From Pseudarthrobacter psychrotolerans (GTDB lineage Bacteria > Actinomycetota > Actinomycetes > Actinomycetales > Micrococcaceae): a stretch of 64,000 nt of DNA. Numbering within the stretch: the stretch's first letter is position 1; each line of letters begins with the position of its first letter. A program made the translations under genes and the position numbers. Where the stretch lies: contig NZ_CP047898.1 in assembly GCF_009911795.1 (NCBI RefSeq), forward strand, positions 4,836,001-4,900,000, in the 5' to 3' direction. Under the pieces are notes generated by a model, which searched no databases, was not told the origin of the DNA, and saw nothing but the letters and a program-made list of their open reading frames with translations. This document shows positions 44,802 to 54,500 of this stretch, one piece after another.

Positions 44802-45707
44802 ATGACTTCCAGCAACGATTCCGCAACTCCGTACCGGGCCGGCGGGTCCCTTCGGGGCCGCACCATTCTGATGTCCGGCGGCAGCCGCGGGATCGGGCTG
44901 GCCATTGCCACCCGGGCCGCGCAGGACGGTGCCAATATTGTCCTGATGGCCAAGACCGGCCAGCCCCATGCCAAGCTGGCAGGCACTGTCTTCAGCGCCG
45001 CCGAGCAGGTGGAGGCCGCCGGGGGCCAGGCCCTGGCCATCGTGGGTGACGTGCGCCGTGACGACGACGTTGCCGGAGCCGTGGCGGCCGCCGTCGAACG
45101 CTTCGGCGGGATCGACATCGTACTCAATAACGCGTCCGCGATCGATCTCTCCACGACCGACGACGTGGACATGAAACGCTACGACCTGATGCAGGACATC
45201 AATGTCCGCGGGACATTCCTGCTGTCCAAGCTGTCGCTGCCGGCCCTGCGCAAATCTGACCACGCACACATCCTGACGCTGTCGCCGCCCCTGAATCTGG
45301 ACCCCTACTGGGCAGGCAAGCACCTGGCATACACCATGGCCAAATACGGGATGAGCCTCGCAACGCTGGGCCTTGCCGAAGAACTCAAGGCCGACGGCGT
45401 CAACGTCAACTCTCTCTGGCCGTGCACCCTCATCGATACCGCGGCCATCCGGAACATGCCCGGTGGCAAGGAAATCGTCCAGGCCGCCCGCGGACCGCAG
45501 ATCATGGCAGACGCAGCCCACGCCGTCCTGACCGGCAGCAACCTGACCGGCACCCACCTGGCCGGCGCGCACGGGGGCAGCGCGGGTGCGTCCAGCGGCA
45601 ACTTCTACACGGACGAAGAGGTGCTCCGCGCGGCGGGTGTCACCGACTTCCGTCCGTACAGCCTCGGGGCAGCGGAGGATCGGCTGGTTCCGGACATATT
45701 CCTCTGA
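44802..45707 (+). CDS. Short-chain dehydrogenase (HSDL2-like)
   Basis: A 301-residue SDR with the cofactor motif MSGGSRGIGLAIATRA and the NNAS motif. The catalytic Tyr and Lys are in AYTMAKYGMSLATLGLAEEL. The N-terminus and the long C-terminal tail match the HSDL2/citronellol-dehydrogenase-like group, whose bacterial members often lie near fatty-acid genes. Divergent from accD with operator-like palindromes between. ATG at 44802; GGAG is only three bases upstream, so translation may be leaderless or weak. Substrate unknown. Confidence 0.87.
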   Translation: MTSSNDSATPYRAGGSLRGRTILMSGGSRGIGLAIATRAAQDGANIVLMAKTGQPHAKLAGTVFSAAEQVEAAGGQALAIVGDVRRDDDVAGAVAAAVERFGGIDIVLNNASAIDLSTTDDVDMKRYDLMQDINVRGTFLLSKLSLPALRKSDHAHILTLSPPLNLDPYWAGKHLAYTMAKYGMSLATLGLAEELKADGVNVNSLWPCTLIDTAAIRNMPGGKEIVQAARGPQIMADAAHAVLTGSNLTGTHLAGAHGGSAGASSGNFYTDEEVLRAAGVTDFRPYSLGAAEDRLVPDIFL

Positions 45708-45774
45708 GCCGCGGTTCCGGTCATGTGGCTGCGGGAACGGCCAGCGGCGGCGCCTGAGTCGATAGGATTCAACC

Positions 45775-46683
45775 ATGGATGACTCACACACCCCAGGAAA
45801 TCCGTTGAATCGCGGAGCCTTGGCGGACCAGGATTTCCTTGCGGCCACGGGCATCGCCAAGCTGGTGGTGGTGGACTCCACCGGCTCCACCAACGCAGAC
45901 CTCCTGCGATCGGTGACTGTTGAACCCAACGAGTGGCCGGACCTGTCAGTGCTGACGGCCGAGTACCAGACCGCTGCCCGGGGACGCCTGGACCGGCGGT
46001 GGGAAGCGCCTCCGATGAGCTCGGTGTCGGTGTCCGTGGTCCTGAGGCCCGCCAACGCGGAGGGCAGGCCGCTGCCCACCCATACGTATTCGTGGCTGTC
46101 ACTGCTGGGCGCGCTGGCGCTCCGGGAGACACTGCGGGAGACCGCGGGTATTCCGGCCGATCTTAAGTGGCCCAATGACGTCCTGGTCCGTGGCCGCAAG
46201 ATCGCCGGGATCCTGGCCCAGCTGGGGCCCATGGGGGATGGTTCTGTTCCTCCGGTCATTTTGGGGACCGGCCTGAACGTGACTTTGAGCGCGTCAGAAC
46301 TCCCGGTGCCCACAGCGACGTCGGTTGCCCTGGAAGAGCCGCTGACGGTTGATCGGACCCTGCTGCTCAAGAGCTACCTCGCCCATTTCACAGTGCTCTA
46401 CCGGAGTTTTTGCAATGCCGACGGCGACGCCGCCGCCGGGCTTGCAGGCGGCCCGTCGCTCCACAAGCGGGCGGAGTCCGTGATGGTGACGCTCGGCAAG
46501 CAAGTGCGCGCGCAACTGCCCGGTGACCACGAGATCATCGGGCACGCTTCGAGGCTGGACGAGTACGGCTCACTCCTGGTGGTGGACAAGGACCGCCGGG
46601 AGCATGTGGTCACCGCCGGCGATGTGGTCCACCTGCGCCCGTGGACCCCGCCGGGCGAGGGCACCGAAGGCGGTTATGCGTAA
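45775..46683 (+). CDS. birA: Biotin-[acetyl-CoA carboxylase] ligase
   Basis: A 302-residue biotin protein ligase that attaches biotin to the BCCP Lys of AccA3. Motifs: VVVDSTGSTNADLLRS near the start, the biotinyl-AMP loop TAARGRLDRRWEAP, the Lys site DLKWPNDVLVRGRKIAGIL, and the C-terminal SH3-like domain (HEIIGHASRLDEYGSLLVV). No N-terminal HTH, so it is not a BioR-type repressor. ATG at 45775. It overlaps the next gene by eight bases and is likely in one operon with the PH and cyclase genes. M. tuberculosis birA is also beside accD5. Confidence 0.94.
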   Translation: MDDSHTPGNPLNRGALADQDFLAATGIAKLVVVDSTGSTNADLLRSVTVEPNEWPDLSVLTAEYQTAARGRLDRRWEAPPMSSVSVSVVLRPANAEGRPLPTHTYSWLSLLGALALRETLRETAGIPADLKWPNDVLVRGRKIAGILAQLGPMGDGSVPPVILGTGLNVTLSASELPVPTATSVALEEPLTVDRTLLLKSYLAHFTVLYRSFCNADGDAAAGLAGGPSLHKRAESVMVTLGKQVRAQLPGDHEIIGHASRLDEYGSLLVVDKDRREHVVTAGDVVHLRPWTPPGEGTEGGYA

Positions 46684-47275
46684 AGGCCTCGTGCCGGGCG
46701 AGCAGGTCATTACGATCACCCGCCCGCAGCCGAGGAAACTGGCCGGCCCGGCCGCAGCGTTCATTGCGGCGCCTGCCGCCGCAGCCTTTGCCAGTGCCTG
46801 GACCGTCCGGGGCGAGGCAACCCGGTTGGTGCCTGTGGCTTCCGCTGACTGGACACCGTGGATCGTCCTTGCATGCGTCGTGGCCGCTGCGTGGATATGG
46901 TTGGCATATTGCCTGCCTCGGCTTCTGCGGTGGCAGGCAACCCGGTACATCCTCACGAGCCGGCGGATTGTTGCCCGCTACGGCATGGTGCGGCGCCGGG
47001 ACGAGCAGGTCAACCTCGCGTCGATCCGCCACGTAACGGTCCACCAGTCGGTGCTGCAGCGCATATTGCGCTCCGGGAATATATCCTTGGAAACCGGGTA
47101 CCAGGGTGTGGTGAACATCCAGGACGTCCCGGAAGCAGTACGGTTCCGGGACTTCGTGCTGGATGCGATTGACGAACTGCCTGCGGGCGGGGACCCGGGG
47201 ACTGATGAGATATCGGATTACACAGACGAAGCGTTGCCGTGGGAGTTGAAAGAAGGTGGAGACGATGAACGATGA
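46676..47275 (+). CDS. Membrane protein with bacterial PH domain (bPH2)
   Basis: A 199-residue protein with two hydrophobic helices (about 21-45 and 58-80) followed by a bPH2 domain (TSRRIVARYGMVRRRDEQVN then VTVHQSVLQRILRSGNISLE). Acidic C-terminus. ATG at 46676 overlaps birA. M. tuberculosis Rv3278c, next to birA, is a similar membrane protein. Cytoplasmic domain role unknown. Confidence 0.85.
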   Translation: MRKGLVPGEQVITITRPQPRKLAGPAAAFIAAPAAAAFASAWTVRGEATRLVPVASADWTPWIVLACVVAAAWIWLAYCLPRLLRWQATRYILTSRRIVARYGMVRRRDEQVNLASIRHVTVHQSVLQRILRSGNISLETGYQGVVNIQDVPEAVRFRDFVLDAIDELPAGGDPGTDEISDYTDEALPWELKEGGDDER

Positions 47276-48389
47276 GGACCAGCGGGAAGAAGCGGATCTG
47301 CCGGCTCCCGCCGTGCCCGAAACCGCCCACCCGGCAACAGGCACATTGTCTCCTGAACGCGTGGCTGCCAAGGCCCTGGAGACACGGCTGCTGGGTGGCG
47401 AACGGAAGCTGCGGCGCCGTGAGGTGGCCGCCGGGGCAGGGCTGTCCCTCCTTTCGGCCCGGAAGCTGTGGCGTGCCCTCGGCTTCCCGAACTTCGGCGA
47501 CGAAGACGTCGCCTTCACCGAACGTGATCAGGCTGCACTGTCCACCGTGGTTGACCTGGTCCGAACCGGGGTGCTGACCGAAGAGGCCGCCATCTCCGTG
47601 ACCCGGTCCATCGGACAAATGACAGACCGCATGGTGGTCTGGCAGATCGAGGCGCTGGTGGAGGACATGGTCCACGAGCAGGGCGTTACGGACGCTGTGG
47701 CCCGCAAGCGCCTGGTGAAGGAACTGCCCTCCCTGCTGGACGCGCTGGAGGAGATGCTGGTCTATTCGTGGCGGCGGCAACTCAATGCCGGCGTTCAACG
47801 CCTGGCCGTGCGCGCCGAGGCCGGCCTGCAGGCCAGCGAAGAAGGCCGCGACGGCGATGAAGACGATGCCCCGCTGCCGCTGGCCCGCGCCGTCGGCTTT
47901 GCTGACCTGGTTTCGTATACGAGCCTCTCCCGTCGGATGAACGAAAAAACGCTCGCCCGGCTGGTCCAGCGCTTTGAGAACAAATGCGCCGAGATCATTT
48001 CCGTTGGCGGCGGGCGGCTGGTCAAGACAGTAGGCGACGAAGTCCTGTACATCGCCGAAACGCCGGCTGCCGGAGCCGAGATCTCGCTGGCGTTGGCACA
48101 GGCGTTCACCGAAGACGAGATCCTGCCGGAGGCACGGGTGGCCATGGTTTGGGGCAGGATCCTGTCCCGGCTGGGGGACATCTACGGCCCCACGGTCAAC
48201 CTCGCCGCCCGGCTCACCACCTTGGCGGATCCGGGAACGGTCCTGATCGACTCCATGACCGCGTCCGCGCTTGACCAGGACAAGCGCTTCGTTCTCGTTC
48301 CGCAGCAGGCAGAAAATGTCCGTGGATTCGGCGAAATCCATCCCGTGCTCCTGGCGCGCGGACAAGGAAAAGGCCTGGTCCTCGACTAG
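47265..48389 (+). CDS. Class III adenylate cyclase, Rv1264-like
   Basis: A 374-residue soluble cyclase making cAMP. The C-terminal catalytic domain has the metal Asp in FADLVSYTS (about 214), substrate Lys254 and metal Asp258 in VKTVGDEV, and Asn312/Arg316 in PTVNLAARL, so the active site looks complete. The N-terminal helical region (residues 40-190) resembles the pH-sensing autoinhibitory domain of M. tuberculosis Rv1264, though this is by overall layout only. The start is ATG at 47265 with AAGGTGGAG upstream (a GTG at 47256 is less likely). It overlaps the PH gene by 11 bases. Confidence 0.88.
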   Translation: MNDEDQREEADLPAPAVPETAHPATGTLSPERVAAKALETRLLGGERKLRRREVAAGAGLSLLSARKLWRALGFPNFGDEDVAFTERDQAALSTVVDLVRTGVLTEEAAISVTRSIGQMTDRMVVWQIEALVEDMVHEQGVTDAVARKRLVKELPSLLDALEEMLVYSWRRQLNAGVQRLAVRAEAGLQASEEGRDGDEDDAPLPLARAVGFADLVSYTSLSRRMNEKTLARLVQRFENKCAEIISVGGGRLVKTVGDEVLYIAETPAAGAEISLALAQAFTEDEILPEARVAMVWGRILSRLGDIYGPTVNLAARLTTLADPGTVLIDSMTASALDQDKRFVLVPQQAENVRGFGEIHPVLLARGQGKGLVLD

Positions 48390-48508
48390 CGGCTGACCGC
48401 CCCCTCGTATTTATCCACTTGATGGTGGATACCGCTATAGTCGGTTGTGCCCGGCTGCAGCGGACCGTATATCGGCCCGGCCGGAGTCTTATCTGGGGGA
48501 TACCGGTC
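48390..48508 (+). promoter_or_regulatory. Probable promoter region of the surface-protein operon
   Basis: 119 bases between the cyclase and the giant gene. A possible -10 TATAGT sits at about 48434-48439, and the weak -35 is uncertain. GGGGGA lies nine bases before the ATG at 48509. There is no clear terminator for the cyclase, so some readthrough is possible. Confidence 0.4.
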
Positions 48509-51500
48509 ATGAAACTTCGCCGAACGGCGCGCGCCACAAATCCGCGTGCCACAAATCCGCGCGCAGCAAGGGGAGCGGCCTGGACCACGCGACGGGGAAT
48601 CCTGCGTTCGCGTGGCGTTGGGGGCACGGCACTTGCCGCTGCCGTGGGTGTCCTCGTGACTGGTGCCATCATCTATCCGGGGTTCAAGACCACTGAGGTG
48701 GAGTTGAACGACGGCGGTGTGTGGGTGGTCTCGAAGTCGAACAATGCGGTGGGTCGGTTGAATTATCCGTCGCGGGTTTTGGATGGTGCGGTGACGCCGG
48801 CGAGTACTACTTTCGATATTCTCCAGAATGCCGGGGATGTGCTTGTGGATGATGAGACGGGTTCGACGTTGAACCAGGTTTCTCCGGCGAATATGCGTCT
48901 GGGCGGGGACAAGCAGCTGCCGGGGTCGGCGGAGGTGAGCTTCGGTGCCAGCGTGATCTCAGTGACCGACGCCGCATCAGGCAAGGTCTGGGCGGTATCG
49001 CCGTCCACCGTCAATGGTTTTGACCAGGAAGCGACCGAGCCTGTGATGGTGGGTTCCGAAGGCCTGGTCTCCGCTGTGGGTACGGATGACAGGATCTACA
49101 GTGCCGATCCCAAATCGGGCGTCGTTACCGTCACAACAGTCGACGCGGACGGCGAAGTGGTGTCCTCCGATTCCAGTACCTGGGGTGAGTTGAAGGGTGC
49201 CGGTGATCTGCAAATCACGGTGGTGGGGGATAAGCCGGTGGTGTTGGATGCTGCTGCAGGGAAGCTGTTCCTGCCGGGCGGTAAGCGGCTGCAGTTGGAT
49301 AATGCGCGGGATGCGAAGCTGCAGCAGGGCGGTCCGACGAGTGATTTTGTGGCGGTGTCGACGCGGAAGGCGTTGTTGAAGCAGCCGTTGGATGGTTCGA
49401 CGGCGAAGACGGTGACCTTTGATGGTGAGGGTGTGCCGGCGGCGCCGGTGCAGTTGGCCGGGTGTGTGCATGCTGCGTGGTCCGGGGCGAACAAGTATGT
49501 CCGTGACTGTGTCAATGATGCTGATGACAAGAACGTTGCCGTGCCTAAAGCGAGTGCGTCGCCGTCGTACGTTTTCCGGGTGAACCGGGACCTGGTGGTC
49601 CTGAACGATGTGAACTCCGGGAACGTGTGGCTGGTGAACCAGAACATGCAGCTGGTGAACAACTGGGACGACGTTGTTCCTCCCAAGAACGAATCCGATG
49701 AGCAGGACCAGGAATCGGCGGACAACAACACCATCAACGTGCTGCCGGACCGCACCAAACCCAACCGGCCACCGGAAACCAAACCGGACACCCTGGGCGT
49801 TCGCCCGGGACGGACCACCATCCTCAGCGTCCTGGACAACGATTCAGATCCCGACGGCGACGTCCTGACCGCCGGCGTCGGCAGTTCAGGGCCGAAAGCC
49901 GGGACTTTGGAAAACATCTACGGCGGCACCGCGTTCCAGATCTCCGTTCCCGCGGACGCCAGGCCCGGGACCGAGACGTTCAGCTACAACGCCGCGGACG
50001 GGCGGGGCCTCTCAGCCGGCGGACAGGTCACGCTCAACGTGGTGGCACCGGACGACAACAAGCCGCCCGCGTTCAAGCGCGGCGGGGATTCCACCACCAT
50101 GCTGGTGGAACAGGGCAAAACCGTCAGCCAGAACATCCTCACCGACTGGGTGGATCCGGACGGCGACGACCTCGTCCTGCTGGACGCCAAGGCAGACAAC
50201 GATCAGGACCAGGTCAAGGTCCGCCGGGATGGCCTGCTGACGTTCCAGGATTCCGGGGCCACCGCCGGCAAGAAAAACGTGGAAGTCACCATCTGGGACG
50301 GCCGGGCAACGGTCACCGGAAAAGTTGTGGTCAACGTCCAGCCGCCGGGTGCCCTGGCTCCGGTGGTCAACGCCGATCACGTCACTGCCGTGGTGGGCCA
50401 GGACCTGGTGGTCGCGCCCCTGAAAAACGATGTGGACCCCAACGGCGGTGCCCTCCGCCTGGCCCAGGTGGAGGCCAACGGCCCGGCCGAACTTGGTCCC
50501 GTCACCGACGGCGGAACGTTTACTTTCCGCAGCACCACTCCCGGTCCCGTCTACCTGACCTACATCGCCAGCAACGGCCCGCAAAGCAGCCAGGGCCTGA
50601 TCCGCGTTGACGTGGAGTCCGGCAAGGACGCCGGTGACCCCGTGGCCGTGCATGACGTCGCGCTGATGCCCACCGGCGGCAGCGTGCTGCTGGACCCGCT
50701 GGCCAATGATTCGGATCCTTCCGGCGGCGTGCTGGTGCTGCAGTCCGTGAAACTCCCGGACAACACCACGGCCTCGGTCAGCGTGATCGACCACAGCGTC
50801 CTGCGCATCACCGACGTCCTGGGCACCAAGGACCCGTTCCTTTTTGAATACACCATGTCCAATGGCAGGAAGTCAGCCACCGGCAGTGTCTCCGTGGTCC
50901 CCGTCCCGGCCCCCGCCGTCGTCGAAGCACCCCAGCCCAAACCGGACGAAGTGAACGTCCGGGTCAACGACGTCGTCACCATTCCCGTGCTGGACAACGA
51001 CACCCACCCGCAGGGCCAGCAACTGAGCGTTGACCCGGTCCTGCCGCAGGCCGTGGATGCACTGGATGGCAAGAGCTTCGTCTCCGAAAACACCCTGCGC
51101 TTCATCGCCGGACCCCAGCCCAAGACGGTGCGCGCCATCTACAACGCCGTGGACCCGCAGGGGCAGAAGAGCGCCGCCGCGGTCACCATCCATATCCTTC
51201 CGCTGGAGGGGGCCGAGAATTCCCGGCCGCAGCCTCAGAACCTCACCGCCCGAGTGGTGGCCTCCGGAACGGTGCGCATTCCCGTCCCGCTGGACGGCAT
51301 CGATCCAGACGGCGACTCCGTGCAGCTGACCGGGATCGACAGCACCCCTGCCATGGGTACCGCCACCGTGGGCAGCAACTTCATCGACTTCACCGCTGCC
51401 GGCGACGGCGCCGGAACCGACACGTTCCGCTACAAGGTGGTGGACCGCCAGGGCGCCGTCAACACCGGAACCGTGACGGTGGGCATCGCACCGCGTGGCG

Positions 51501-54500
51501 AAACGAACCAGAACCCCACCCCCGTCGACGACGACGTCAAGGTCCGGCCGGGACGGCAGATCGCCATCGACGCCACCGGCAACGACACCGATCCCGACGG
51601 CGACATCATCCGCATCCTCACCGATGGTATCGAAGCTGACGACGCCCTCCAGGCCCCCGTCAGCAAGACCAGCGGCCGCATCATCCTGACCGCTCCCGGC
51701 GCTGCCGGGACGGTCAACGTCCGGTACACCATCGCCGACGACCGCGACGCCACCGCCCAAGCGACCATCCGCGTGGTGGTGGACAACGAGGTCCCGCTCA
51801 AGGCACCCATTGCCCGCGACGACCGGGTCACCTCGGCCCAGGCGATGGGCAAGACTGCCGTGGACGTGCCGGTCCTCAAGAACGATGAAGACCCCGACGG
51901 CGTCGGCGAGAACCTCAAGCTCAGCACCGAGTCCCTCACCGCACGCCCGGGACCTGACGGCACGATGCTCGTAGACCTGACCGAACAGCCGCAGCTGATC
52001 CCGTACACCGTCGAAGACGTGGACGGCCAGAAGTCCACAGCCATCATCTGGGCGCCGGGGCTGGGACAGCAGGTTCCCACCCTCGCCAAAGACGAGGTTA
52101 TTGAGGTCATCGCCGGACAATCCGTGAACGTTGACCTCAAGGAATGGGTCAAGGTCCGGGAAGGCCGCACGCCGCGGTTGACGCAGACGGACCGGATTAA
52201 ACTCATCGGTTCGGATGGCAGCAACCCGGTTTCCGGTGACGGAACGGCACTGAAGTACACGGCCGGCGTTGACTACGTAGGCCCGGGCTCGCTGAGCTTT
52301 GAGGTTACCGACGGCACCGCCGTCGACGATCCTGCAGGGCTGAAATCCACCCTGAGCATCCGCACGAAGGTGCTGCCTGACCCCAACCGGAACAACTCGC
52401 CGGAACTCCTGGGCGCGAACGTCGAGGTGCCCAAAGGGGACAGCGCCACCCTTGACCTGGGCAAACTGACCGCAGATCCGGACCGTGATGACCTCGATAA
52501 CATGAAGTACGAAGTGGTGGGCGGCACTCCGTCCGGCTTCAATGCAAGCATCGACGGCAGGGCCCTGAAGGTCTCGGCCGCTGATTCCAGCGGCACGGGC
52601 ACGGCAGGCTCGGTCCAGATCAAGGCCAAGGACTCGCGCGGACTTGAGGCAACGGCTGCTTACCAGTTGGCGGTCACGGCCTCCAACCGGCCCAAACCGG
52701 TTGCGAACGACGACCTGGAGCCGAACGCGGCGGCAGGGAAACCGGTCACGGTGAAGGCTCTGGCCAACGACGCCAACCCCTTCCCCGAGACCGCGTTGAA
52801 GATTATTTCTGCATCAACCGAGACGGGCCAGGGAGGCGCAACAGTGTCCGGGGACTCGGTAACAGTGACGCCGTCGGCCGGTTTCACGGGGACCATGGTG
52901 GTTGCCTACACCGTGGCAGACAAGACAGGAGACGATTCCCGCAATGCGACGGCGCGAATCCGGCTTACCGTCAAGGACAAGCCCCTGGCCCCGACTACTC
53001 CGCAGGCGCAGAGCGTTGGCGACAAGACTGCCCTGCTCAACTGGTCTGCCCCGGCAGACCGCGGTGCGCCCATTACCAAGTACACGGTCTACGGCGAATC
53101 GGGCTTCAGGCAGGACTGTCCGGCGAACACGTGCACGTTGACAGGGTTGGTCAACAACACGAAATACCACTTTGAGGTCACCGCTACTAACGAGTTCGGC
53201 GAATCTGAACGTTCCCCGGCCTCCGCCGAGGTCCGCCCGGACGTCAAGCCGGACACACCGCTGGCGCCGACCCTGAAGTTCGGTGACAAGCAGCTTTCCG
53301 TGAACTGGGTGGCACCGGCCAGCAAGGGATCGCCCGTCAAGACCTACGATCTGGAAATCTCGCCGGCCCCACCAGGACAGAACGCCCAGATCCAGAACCT
53401 GGCATCGGTCAGCTACGTCTGGAAGGGTCTCCAGAACGGAGTCTCCTACAAGGTCCGGGTCCTGGCCCGCAATGATGCCAAGGATCCGTCCGAATGGAGC
53501 CAGTATTCGGCGGCGGAAGTTCCCGCCGGCGTACCTGCCACTCCCGCTCCGCCTAGTGCTGCCGAGGCCGGTTCCGTAGGAACCCAAAGCCAGCTCAGGG
53601 TCAGCTGGACCGCGCCGAACAACAACGGTGACGCGGTTTCCTCGTATACCCTCAACACCCTGCAGGGCGGGGCCGTGGTTGCCACGCAGCCGGTACCGGC
53701 CGGTACCACCCAGAACGTCACGGTGGACAACTCCGAGTCGAACTACACCTTCACCGTCTCGGCCACCAACAAGGCCGGCACCAGCGGGACGAGTGCCCCC
53801 TCCGCTGCCATCAGGGCGGCGGGAAAGCCTGGCCAGGTGAGCAGCGGTACGGTGGCGGATACCGGTAACAGTGGACAGCTCAAGGTCACATTTACACCGC
53901 TTACCCAGGCCCAGCGCAACGGCTCAACAGAAACGGAAATCCGGTACACCTACAACGCGGACGGCAAATCCGGAAGCATCCCGGTTGGCGGCGGAATCAT
54001 CAGCGGGATGACCAACGGCAGGGACATCGCAGTGACCATCATTGCCACGTCCACCAAGAACAACGTCTCCGGTGATGCCCGGAATATTGGCTCAGGGAAC
54101 CCCTACGGGCCGCCGAATGCGCCCAACGTGGACGGCGTGACTTCGGCCAAGGGCGACGGCCAGGTGCACTGGACCTGGAACAACCCCAACACCAACGGCC
54201 GCCCGCTCAACCGCTACGAAGTGAGCATGGACGGTGGCGGCTGGCAGAACGTTGGCCAGGCCAACAGCTTCGCTGCCGGCGCTGGAGGCTGGAGCAAGAG
54301 CCACACCTTGCGTGTCAGAGCGGTCACTGTGGTGGACGGTGCTGTTGGATCTGCGACCTCTACGTCCGGTGCCGACCCCACTCCTCCGGTCACCAAGGTT
54401 CACGTCAAGCCCGCCACCAACAACAGCTGCCCGGGCAAACCAAATGTCCCGGACCGCTTCGGCTATGTGAACGGCAGCCCTGATTGCGGCGGTAACGATG

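Noticed and set aside
44391..46370. 659-codon minus-strand frame over the SDR and birA genes
   Set aside because: Crosses two well-supported genes on the other strand and has Arg/Ser-rich composition.
50873..52120. Long minus-strand frame inside the giant gene
   Set aside because: Shadow of the D-P-D-G-D repeats read in reverse (VGVVGDG-type strings).
49820..52820. Possible CRISPR or tandem DNA repeat
   Set aside because: The periodicity is of protein domains of about 100 residues; DNA between motifs is not repeated and there are no spacers.
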